A stretch of 64,000 nt of DNA from Tundrisphaera sp051175315. Its GTDB lineage: Bacteria > Planctomycetota > Planctomycetia > Isosphaerales > Isosphaeraceae. Positions 57,488-64,000 of the stretch are shown here, one piece after another (positions within the stretch are counted from its first letter, which is position 1; each line of letters starts with the position of its first letter). The stretch is taken from positions 6,572,001-6,636,000 of the forward strand of contig NZ_CP195100.1 of NCBI RefSeq assembly GCF_051175315.1. The letters run 5' to 3'. The notes under the pieces are model-generated. The model made no database searches, was not told where the DNA came from, and saw only the letters and a list, made by a program, of their open reading frames with translations. Made by a program: the position numbers and the translations under genes.

Positions 57488-58557
57488 TCGCCCGGGGCGG
57501 CGGCCTCGGCCTCGGCCGCGATCGGGGGGGTCGGGGCCGGCCGGGCGGGGGCGGTCGGTTCTTCGGGGACGTCGACCTTGTCGACCAGTTCCGACACCCG
57601 GCGGATCAGCTCGGGGATGCCCCGGCCGGTGACGGCGGAGATCGGCAGGATGTCCCGGCACAGTTCCTTTTCGAGGCGTTCGCGGACCTCGGTGGCGCCG
57701 GTCAGGTCGAGCTTGGTCAGCACCAGCACCTCGGGCCGTGCGGCCAGGGCGGGGCTGTACTTCTCCAGCTCGTTGCGGATCGTCCGGTAGTTGGCCACCG
57801 GGTCGGACCCGTCCATCGGCACGGCGTCGACCAGGTGGACCAGCAGGCGGGTGCGCTCGACGTGGCGGAGGAACTCGTGCCCGAGCCCGTGCCCTTCGTG
57901 GGCCCCTTCGATCAGCCCCGGGATGTCGGCCACGACGAACGAACGGTCGCCTTCGTGGACGGTGCCGAGGTTGGGATACTTGGTCGTGAACGGATAGGCG
58001 GCGATCTCGGGGTGGGCCCGCGAGATCCGCGACAGCAGGGTCGACTTGCCGGCGTTGGGCAGGCCGACCAGGCCGACGTCGGCGATCACCTTCAGTTCCA
58101 GGGTGATCCAGCGTTCCTCGCCCGGCTGGCCCGGCTCGGCCTCGCGGGGGGCGCGGTTGGTGCTGGTCTTGAAGTGCTTGTTGCCGTGGCCGCCCAGCCC
58201 GCCCTTGGCCACCGTCACCTGGTCGCCGACCGCCTTGAGGTCGCGCAGGAGGTGGCCGCGGTCGCGGTCCCGGACGACCGTGCCGGCCGGCACGTCGATG
58301 ATGAGATCCTCGGCGGTCTTGCCGAAGCAGTCGGAGCCCAGCCCATGCTGGCCGCGATCCGCCTTCCAGTGCCTCTGGAAGGAGAGGTTGGCGAGGTTGG
58401 TCACCCCCTCCGCCGCGCGGAGGATGACGCTCCCGCCCCCGCCGCCGTCGCCCCCGCTGGGGCCGCCGCGCGGCACATACTTCTCGCGACGGAAGGCGAT
58501 GCAGCCGTTGCCGCCATCGCCCCCCTTCACATAGATCGTGACCCGATCGACGAACAT
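57484..58557 (-). CDS. obg: GTPase Obg (CgtA)
   Basis: The 357-residue protein has the Gly-rich Obg fold (MFVDRVTIYVKGGDGGNGCIAF, GGPSGGDGGGGGSVIL, KGGLGGHGNKHFKTSTN). The G domain has GLPNAGKST (165-173), ADIPGLIEGAHEGHGLGHEFLRH and TKLDL. The C-terminal tail is short and Glu/Ala/Pro-rich, without the OCT domain. Obg takes part in large ribosomal subunit assembly and stress responses. It lies 40 bp downstream of rpmA, the usual order rpmA-obg. Confidence 0.95.
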   Translation of the reverse strand: MFVDRVTIYVKGGDGGNGCIAFRREKYVPRGGPSGGDGGGGGSVILRAAEGVTNLANLSFQRHWKADRGQHGLGSDCFGKTAEDLIIDVPAGTVVRDRDRGHLLRDLKAVGDQVTVAKGGLGGHGNKHFKTSTNRAPREAEPGQPGEERWITLELKVIADVGLVGLPNAGKSTLLSRISRAHPEIAAYPFTTKYPNLGTVHEGDRSFVVADIPGLIEGAHEGHGLGHEFLRHVERTRLLVHLVDAVPMDGSDPVANYRTIRNELEKYSPALAARPEVLVLTKLDLTGATEVRERLEKELCRDILPISAVTGRGIPELIRRVSELVDKVDVPEEPTAPARPAPTPPIAAEAEAAAPGE

Positions 58558-58597
58558 CGAACCTCGTCCCGGGCGGCGAGTCCCGCCCGCGTTGCGA

Positions 58598-58858
58598 TCA
58601 AGCCTGGGCGGTCTGGAGCGGCAGGACGTTGATCCGACGCCCGCCCTGGTCGAACATCACGGTGCCCTCGACGACCGAGAAGATCGTCCAGTCGCGGCCC
58701 ACGGCCACGCCCTTGCCGGGCCTCCACTTGGTGCCGCGCTGGCGGCAGATGATGCTGCCGGCCTTGGCGTACTGGCCGCCGTAAACCTTGATGCCGAGCA
58801 TCTGGGGATTCGAGTCGCGACCGTTGCGGCTCGAGCCCTGGCCTTTCTTGTGTGCCAT
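58598..58858 (-). CDS. rpmA: Ribosomal protein bL27
   Basis: The 86-residue protein is a clear bL27: AHKKGQGSSRNGRDSNPQMLG at the start, AGSIICRQRGTKWRPGKGVAVGRDWTIFS in the middle. The N terminus has no cleavable extension, unlike Firmicutes. It binds near the peptidyl transferase centre. The usual upstream gene rplU (bL21) is missing. The preceding gene is a DUF1501 gene on the same strand. Confidence 0.97.
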   Translation of the reverse strand: MAHKKGQGSSRNGRDSNPQMLGIKVYGGQYAKAGSIICRQRGTKWRPGKGVAVGRDWTIFSVVEGTVMFDQGGRRINVLPLQTAQA

Positions 58859-59011
58859 CGCCGTTCCCTTGAACCAAACGAACCCAATTGTCTCGTCCCG
58901 CCCCTCGCGCCGAGGGTGCCGGGGAAACCCAGACTGTACCTTGACGACCCGGCGTCCCGCAAGTCCAACCCGCGTCGCGTCCGGGCGGCGTGCCGGCCGG
59001 GGCGAGTCGGC

Positions 59012-60412
59012 TCAGAACAACTCGGCGATCGGCCGGCCGCTCTCCGCGACGATCGGGAACGGCTGGCCGGAGGTGTTGGTCCAGTGGGCGTCGAGGTCGA
59101 TGCCGAGGTGGCGGAACACCGTGGCGGCCAGGTCCTGCGGGCCGACCTTGCGCTCGCCGATGTTTCCGCCCTTCGGGTCGGTCGACCCGATCACCTGGCC
59201 GTGGCGGAGGCCGCCGCCGGCCATCACCATCGACATCACCTTGGTCCAGTGCTCGCGCCCCGCCTCGCGGTTGATCACCGGCGCCCGGCCGAACTCGCCC
59301 ATCATCAGCACGAGCGTCTGGTCGAGCAGCCCGCGCGACTCCAGGTCTTCCACCAGGGTCGCGAACACCTGGTCGACCCGGGGCAGGAGCGGCTTGAGCC
59401 CCTTCTCGATCCCCTTCCACACGACGTGGTCGCCGTGGTGGTCGAAGTACCCCCAGGCGCCGCTGACCATCACGTAGCTCACGCCCGACTCGACCAGCCG
59501 GCGGGCCAGCAGGGCCTTGGTGCCCAGGCTGTCGCGGCCGTAGGCGTCGCGCAGGGCCGGCGTCTCCTTCTCCAGGTCGAACGCCTGCCGCGCCTTGCCC
59601 GAGGCGATCATCTCGTAGGCGTCGCGGGTGTACCGTTCGAGCTGGTCGATGGCCGGGTTGGTGTCGAGGTCGGCGCGGAGGCGGTCGAACTGGCGGCGCA
59701 GCGCCTCGCGGTCGCCGAGCCGGTCGATCCCGACCCCCTTGGGCAGCTCGAACCGGCCGGACAGCTCGCTCCCCCGGATCGGCTCGAACACCTTGCCCAT
59801 GTGCCCGGCCCCCCAGACGTCGGCCGCCCAGGAGTCGGCGAGCCCGACGAACGCGGGCATGGTCGGGTCGTTGGGGCCGCGGAACTTCGCGGCGACCGAG
59901 CCCATCGACGGGTATCCCCCCCCGTCGCGGCCGTCGTTGGTCCGGCGGGCCAGCGGGTTGCCCGCCTGCATCGTGATCGGCGTGTGGTCGCTGGCCGAGC
60001 AATCCACCGAGCGGATCACGGTCAGCTTGTCCATCATCGCAGCCTGCCGGGGCAGGTGCTCGCCGAACCGCACCCCGGGGAGCTTGGTCGGGATCGAACC
60101 GAACGGGCCGCGGATCTCGGCGGGGGCGTCGGGCTTGGGGTCCCACATGTCGATGTGGCTCGGGCCGCCCGACAGCCAGAGGAGGATCACCGACTTCGGC
60201 CCGCCGGGCTTCGACGGCGAGGTCGCCGCCTTGGCCTGCAATCGGAGCAGGTCCGGCGTCGCCAACCCCGCCAACCCCGCCAGCCCCGCCCGCAGGAACC
60301 AGCGCCGGGAGGTCGACCCGACGCCGATCAGGTCATGCGACGGGGGGGCCCACGAGGCGAGCCCGCTCCTGTGCTCCGCCCCATGCCCCGAATCGATCGA
60401 CCGAGATCCCAT
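59012..60412 (-). CDS. DUF1501 family exported protein
   Basis: The 466-residue protein has a twin-arginine signal (STSRRWFLRAGLAGLAGLAT). The DUF1501 domain follows: SVILLWLSGGPSHIDMWDPKP, RGPFGSIPTKLPGVRFGEHLP, VIRSVDCSASDHTPITMQAG, WGYFDHHGDHV, LVLMMGEFGRAPVIN and REHWTKVMSMVMAGGG. It belongs to the alkaline-phosphatase/sulfatase-like superfamily, with putative metal-binding Asp and His residues in those segments. DUF1501 proteins are abundant in planctomycetes and usually lie next to DUF1549/DUF1553 partners. No partner is found here. GGGAGGG precedes ATG 60412. Confidence 0.9.
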   Translation of the reverse strand: MGSRSIDSGHGAEHRSGLASWAPPSHDLIGVGSTSRRWFLRAGLAGLAGLATPDLLRLQAKAATSPSKPGGPKSVILLWLSGGPSHIDMWDPKPDAPAEIRGPFGSIPTKLPGVRFGEHLPRQAAMMDKLTVIRSVDCSASDHTPITMQAGNPLARRTNDGRDGGGYPSMGSVAAKFRGPNDPTMPAFVGLADSWAADVWGAGHMGKVFEPIRGSELSGRFELPKGVGIDRLGDREALRRQFDRLRADLDTNPAIDQLERYTRDAYEMIASGKARQAFDLEKETPALRDAYGRDSLGTKALLARRLVESGVSYVMVSGAWGYFDHHGDHVVWKGIEKGLKPLLPRVDQVFATLVEDLESRGLLDQTLVLMMGEFGRAPVINREAGREHWTKVMSMVMAGGGLRHGQVIGSTDPKGGNIGERKVGPQDLAATVFRHLGIDLDAHWTNTSGQPFPIVAESGRPIAELF

Positions 60413-60626
60413 CGCATCCCTCCCCGCTCGCGTCGCCCTGGCCAGGCTCGTCACGGAGCAATCGCGAGACTACCACCCAGGATCGGGCGAGTTCCAGCAA
60501 ATATCCAACATTCGGGACGCTTGGCTCCCATCTGCCCCGATCGGCGTCGGCGATGCGGATCGGGTCGACCGGAACGCCACCGAACGGCCTCGCCTGAGGT
60601 CGCCGACGTGCTCCCCTTCGGCCCGA

Positions 60627-61361
60627 TCAGCGGGCCCGGCCCACCGCGATGGGGATGTCGCAACGTCCGTCCTCGCCGGCTTCCCAGCCCAGGAAGGCCG
60701 AGGTCAGGGCGAAGTCTCGGTGCATGGCGGGGGCCGCTTTCAGCTTCGGGGCCGACGCTTCGGGCATGGACGGGGCCGGGAAAAACGAACCCAATTTGCC
60801 GGACGGCGCGGATACCTCGGCGGGGGATTCCGAGGTGCCCGGGTCCGCCTCGGCGAGCCGGTCGGCCTCGGCCCGCATCCGGCGCAACTCCCTGAGGGCC
60901 TTGTGGAAGGCCCGCTCCGAGGCGGCCTCGTGCTTCCGGGCCAGGATCGCCTCCTTCGTGGCATCGAACAGGGCCCGATGGGCCGCCTCGGTCCGGAGCG
61001 TCCGCGCGTTGTCGGCGTAGCGGTCGGGGGAGGCCATGAACGCCCGGGTCGCCTCGCGGACGTGGGCGGTCAGCGCGGCGGTCTCCTGCACCACGGCCCG
61101 ATCCATCCGGACGGCGTGCACCGCCATCCGCCGCACGAGCACATCCCCCACCTCGCCCATCGGCTTCAACTCGGCGCGGAAGGCGGCGGCGAGTCGCTCG
61201 ACCTCGGCGGCATCGCGGGCGGGTTGGCCGATGACGGCGCCGGCCGTCCCGTGCCGTGGAGATTCGGCCCGGGCGAAGGACTTCCCGGATTCGGATCCGG
61301 GCCCGCAGGGCTCTGCCGCGCCGGGGATGCTGGCCTCGCTCTTCGCCGGGGAAACATTCAT
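60627..61361 (-). CDS. Second member of the 'GPKT...NALKHG' family, degenerate head
   Basis: The 244-residue product shares the core with the protein at 12437-13543. Residues ALFDATKEAILARKHEAASE match ALFDPSKEAQLARRYEAAAE, and AELKPMGEVGDVLVRRMAV matches AEMKPSGLMGRMLLRRVAV. The head is diverged: CGPGSESGKS and SPRHGTAGA stand where GPKTARG and NALKHGMTG are found. It is shorter by ~120 residues and lacks the Pro-rich tail. GAGGA lies eight bases upstream of ATG 61361. Function unknown, helical and basic/acidic mixed. Confidence 0.7.
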   Translation of the reverse strand: MNVSPAKSEASIPGAAEPCGPGSESGKSFARAESPRHGTAGAVIGQPARDAAEVERLAAAFRAELKPMGEVGDVLVRRMAVHAVRMDRAVVQETAALTAHVREATRAFMASPDRYADNARTLRTEAAHRALFDATKEAILARKHEAASERAFHKALRELRRMRAEADRLAEADPGTSESPAEVSAPSGKLGSFFPAPSMPEASAPKLKAAPAMHRDFALTSAFLGWEAGEDGRCDIPIAVGRAR

Positions 61362-61601
61362 GATGCGTCGTCCTCGATCGGAATGGCGTCGGTCGGGCAA
61401 GGTCTCCGAACGATAGATTCTGATTCGAGGGGCGGCTTAAACACACTTTCTGCCCGGATCGCCGATTTTGTCCGTTTTACCGGCCCGGACCCTCTCGGCC
61501 TGATCACTCAACAGCAGGTTTCTCGGATCGATCCCACGATGCGACACATCGCGGGTATCATGGACCCAGCACGCGATGATCCCCCGATAGGGAGGCGACC
61601 C

Positions 61602-62345
61602 ATGACGATCAAGAAACTGCAAATGCTTGTGTTGCTCGTCGCCCTCGGCCTCTCGGGCTTCCCTTTGATTCCCGCCTTTTATCCCCGGAGAACTGGCTGT
61701 GGGCATCGGATGTCTTCGGCGAGCAACCTCCACAACGTCGGCCTGGCACTCGAGGGATACGAGATGCGGGAAGGCAAGCTCCCCACGCTGATCGCATCCG
61801 TGCCGCCGGAATACCCGGTTCAAAGCTGGATCACACGCTGCCTTCCCTACCTGGACAACCAGGAACTGTTCGACGCTATCGACATGGCTCGGCCCTGGGA
61901 TGATCCGGCCAACCGGCCCGTCTTGCGGACCCCGATCTCCATCCTGCGGAATCCGGGGTTCGGTCGCGAGTTGCTCCCTAACGGACTGGCCCCCAGCCAT
62001 TATGCCGGGAATGTTGAGGTCCTCGGCAGTTCCAAGAGGCTCCGCCCGAGCAAATTCCGGGATGGAGTGTCGAACACGATCCTGGCGGGCGAGGCCGGCG
62101 GGAACTTCCGCCCTTGGGGCGACCCCGGGAACCTTCGCGACATCAAACTGGGCATCAACAAATCGCCCAACGGCTTCGGCTCGCCCTGGACGACCAGATC
62201 CTTCTTGAGCAACCCGGGCGGGGCCAACTTCCTGTTCGCCGACGGCTCGGTGCGGTTCGTCCGGGAGGGCATCGATCCGAAGATCCTCCGCGCCCTGGCC
62301 ACGCCCGACGGGGGGGAGACGCTTCCGGCCAACCCCCTGGATTGA
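61602..62345 (+). CDS. DUF1559-like protein without prepilin motif
   Basis: The 247-residue protein has an N-terminal hydrophobic segment (MLVLLVALGLSGFPLIPAF). The DUF1559 features are SASNLHNVGLALEGYEM, ITRCLPYLDNQELFDAID, FRDGVSNTILAGE and the C-terminal NFLFADGSVRFVREGI. Most family members begin with the type IV prepilin motif (GFTLIELLVVIAIIG). Here it is missing, so the protein is anchored or exported without pilin processing. GGGAGG stands before ATG 61602. DUF1559 proteins are the largest paralogue family in planctomycetes. Confidence 0.87.
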   Translation: MTIKKLQMLVLLVALGLSGFPLIPAFYPRRTGCGHRMSSASNLHNVGLALEGYEMREGKLPTLIASVPPEYPVQSWITRCLPYLDNQELFDAIDMARPWDDPANRPVLRTPISILRNPGFGRELLPNGLAPSHYAGNVEVLGSSKRLRPSKFRDGVSNTILAGEAGGNFRPWGDPGNLRDIKLGINKSPNGFGSPWTTRSFLSNPGGANFLFADGSVRFVREGIDPKILRALATPDGGETLPANPLD

Positions 62346-62416
62346 TCGGGGGATCGGCCCCGGTTTGGCCCGACGAATGCGACGCAGGGGCGTGCCGCCC
62401 TCCGCCCGGGGCCGGC

Positions 62417-63511
62417 ATGGGTCGGGACCGGAAAGGACGGACACGCTTGGCCACGACGACGACGAACGGAGGGCCCGACGGGGGGCCGATCAAGCTGGGG
62501 TTCGCCGTCAAGGTGATGGGGGCCCCGGACCTCAAGAGCAACGACGCAAGGCGGTGGCAGAGCGGGCCGCACCTGCGGACGTCTTTGGAGTACGTCCGGG
62601 CGATCCTCGATCACCTGGACAAGCACGACATCCGGATGTATCGGATGTCGTCCGACCTGGCACCCTACGTCACCCACCCCGACCTGCCCCAGTTCCACGG
62701 CCAGATTGCCGAGTGCGACGCCGAGCTACGCGAGTTCGGCCGGGTGGCGCGGGAGCGGGGCATCCGGCTCTCATTCCACCCGTCGCAGTTCATCGTCCTG
62801 AACAGCCCGGACCCGGCCCTCGTGAAGAAAAGCATCGCCGACCTGCTGGCCCAGGCGGAGATGCTCGACCGGATGGAGCAGGGCCCGGAGGCCGTGATCG
62901 TGGTCCATGCCGGCGGGACCTACGGCGACCGCGTGGCCGGCGGCCTGCGCTGGGCGGAGACCTTCCCGACCCTACCCGAGCCGGTGCGTCGCCGGTTGGT
63001 TCTGGAGAACGACGACCTCCGCTACAGCGCCGCCGACGTGCTGGCGATCCACGAACGGACCGGCGTCCCCCTGATCTTCGACCACCAACACTACTGGTGC
63101 CACAACCCGGAGCGGCTCGACCTCCGCGAGACCGTGGAGCGGTTCGCGAAGACGTGGCCGAAGGGGGTCCGGCCCAAGTTCCACTACTCGTCCCCCCGCA
63201 CCGAGATGCGGGAGATGAAGCGGAAGGACCGCAAGACCGGCAAGCCCACCACCGTGCTGATGCCGCCGGTCTGGACCGGGCACGCCGACTTCGTGAACCC
63301 GTTCGAGTTCGTGACCTTCCTGCGGATCGTCGACGGGATCGAGTTCGACATCATGCTGGAGGCCAAGAGCAAGGACCTCGCCCTGCTCCGCGTCCGCAAG
63401 GATCTGATCCGCTACGCCCCCGAGATGGCCCCCCGATTCGGCCTGGACCCCGGCGCCGAGGTCGAGGACGCCGAGCCGGTCGAGGCGGAGGCCGGGGCGC
63501 TGTCGGAGTGA
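62417..63511 (+). CDS. uvsE: UV damage endonuclease (UvsE/UVDE)
   Basis: The ~364-residue enzyme has the UVDE TIM-barrel motifs: KLGFAVKVMG, RMYRMSSDLAPYVTH, LSFHPSQFIVLNSP, VIVVHAGGTYGD, LVLENDDLRYS, LIFDHQHYWCHNP, and KFHYSSPRTEM. These carry the His, Glu and Asp metal ligands. It cuts DNA 5' of UV photoproducts in an alternative excision repair pathway. ATG 62417 is used. A TTG at 62447 with AAAGGA upstream is possible and would remove ten residues. A short acidic C-terminal tail (EVEDAEPVEAEA) follows the domain. Confidence 0.92.
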   Translation: MGRDRKGRTRLATTTTNGGPDGGPIKLGFAVKVMGAPDLKSNDARRWQSGPHLRTSLEYVRAILDHLDKHDIRMYRMSSDLAPYVTHPDLPQFHGQIAECDAELREFGRVARERGIRLSFHPSQFIVLNSPDPALVKKSIADLLAQAEMLDRMEQGPEAVIVVHAGGTYGDRVAGGLRWAETFPTLPEPVRRRLVLENDDLRYSAADVLAIHERTGVPLIFDHQHYWCHNPERLDLRETVERFAKTWPKGVRPKFHYSSPRTEMREMKRKDRKTGKPTTVLMPPVWTGHADFVNPFEFVTFLRIVDGIEFDIMLEAKSKDLALLRVRKDLIRYAPEMAPRFGLDPGAEVEDAEPVEAEAGALSE

Positions 63512-63542
63512 CCGAAGCCGCTCCGGTCTCGGGGCGACCCGA

Positions 63543-63869
63543 TCAGTCCCTTTCGTCTTCGTGATCCATCGGGCCCCGCGAACTGTGTCGGACCTCGTGG
63601 AGGACGACCGTCTCGCCTTCGATCGAGAAGAGGAGGCGGTAGACGTTCTTGTGGCGACCGTAGAGCAATTCCCGGAGGTCGATCCCGGTGCGCTCCGACT
63701 CCTCCTCGGCCCGGGGATGCCGATCCGGATTCCGTCGCAGGTCGGCGATGGCCTTTTCCAGCCCGTCATACCATCGGGCCGCGGCCCGGGGCGAATCTTC
63801 TGCCTTCCAGCGGAACGCCCGCACCGCATCGACGCGAGCCCTGGCGGTGACGACGACGCGATACGTCAC
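63543..63869 (-). CDS. ParE/RelE-type toxin
   Basis: The 108-residue protein has the RelE/ParE fold: YRVVVTARARVDAVRAFRWKAEDSPRAAARWYDGLEKAI, PDRHPRAEEES, LRELLYGRHKNVYRLLFSIEGETVVLHEVRHS. The last segment holds the Arg and Tyr/His positions seen in ParE toxins, which inhibit gyrase or cleave mRNA. The start is a GTG at 63869 overlapping the antitoxin stop codon (TGA at 63868-63866), the standard antitoxin-first order. Activity not provable from sequence. Confidence 0.88.
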   Translation of the reverse strand: MTYRVVVTARARVDAVRAFRWKAEDSPRAAARWYDGLEKAIADLRRNPDRHPRAEEESERTGIDLRELLYGRHKNVYRLLFSIEGETVVLHEVRHSSRGPMDHEDERD

Positions 63870-64000
63870 CGATCCTGGACCTCGGCGAGGATGGCACGCA
63901 TCTCGGCCAGCATCTCCTCGGCCGAGGAAACCCGACCTGCGTGCAGATCATCGATCGAGGCCTGGAGGGCGTCCGCCCGGTCGGCCCGCTCGGCAAGTTC
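63866..64000 (-). CDS. Antitoxin of the ParE-type pair, C-terminal part
   Basis: The frame is open to the window end, so the start lies outside. The visible ~44 residues (ELAERADRADALQASIDDLH, then GRVSSAEEMLAEMRAI) are helical and match the toxin-binding C terminus of ParD/CopG-type antitoxins, in which Arg and Glu-rich helices wrap the toxin. It is coupled to the toxin by a four-base overlap. The DNA-binding half is not visible. Confidence 0.82.
   Translation of the reverse strand, partial: ELAERADRADALQASIDDLHAGRVSSAEEMLAEMRAILAEVQDR

Noticed and set aside
1..64000. CRISPR array, rRNA genes or prophage
   Set aside because: No regularly spaced direct repeats, no ribosomal RNA sequence and no phage structural genes were seen.

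Overview
The window is about 64 kb of very G+C-rich bacterial DNA. It most likely comes from a planctomycete of the Isosphaeraceae type; this is inference from gene content. The markers are a DUF1501 protein with a twin-arginine signal, a DUF1559-like protein, a PEP-CTERM protein, a secreted hydrolase with the 'LEDR' N-terminal box, an aminofutalosine synthase (MqnE, the alternative menaquinone route), a GT21 glycosyltransferase, and several small proteins that in my memory occur mainly in planctomycetes. Most genes are packed in short operons with ATGA or TTGA stop-start overlaps. Both window ends cut genes: a serine hydrolase at the left and an antitoxin at the right.

Layout. 1-8 kb: serine hydrolase tail, a degenerate MoeA-like protein, a small lipoprotein, a methyltransferase, a GH88 hydrolase plus SDR operon, and a large porin. 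8-12.4 kb: an AT-richer accessory stretch. It starts with a BPSL0067-type (NlpC/P60-like) protein and continues with seven small same-strand genes (DUF4272, tiny membrane proteins, a zinc-ribbon protein, unknowns) separated by recurring intergenic sequence modules. 12.4-26 kb: a 'GPKT...NALKHG' family protein, an Asp/Asn hydroxylase, an ABC-F ATPase, a three-gene surface-glycan operon, mqnE, a 231-bp MITE-like element with perfect 28-bp inverted ends, a DEAD-box helicase, an amino acid permease, and tRNA-Thr(CGT). 26-33 kb: GT21 glycosyltransferase, an amino-acid ABC importer (binding protein fused to permease, then ATPase), and a PFL/UPF0210 protein. 33-44 kb: exported hydrolase and PEP-CTERM protein, a TolC-DUF421 operon, a trypsin-like protein, an ACT protein, GT87, DUF423, and FolC.

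44-54 kb: response regulator, DUF2171, fatty acid desaturase, cytochrome P450, then the most interesting locus. Divergent from the P450 is a translationally coupled three-gene operon: a TIGR04222-type membrane protein ending in a Gly/Cys tail with seven cysteines (47604-48557), a DUF692/MNIO multinuclear-iron enzyme (48554-49405), and a small partner protein (49396-49977). It has the layout of a RiPP maturation locus in which the substrate would be the membrane-anchored Cys tail. An 1177-residue unknown membrane protein follows convergently.

54-64 kb: an MnmE-like GTPase lacking the usual C-terminal Cys motif, an aldo/keto reductase, CoaX, Obg, L27 (no L21 beside it), DUF1501, a second and more degenerate member of the GPKT family, a DUF1559-like protein, UV damage endonuclease, and a ParE-type toxin-antitoxin pair.
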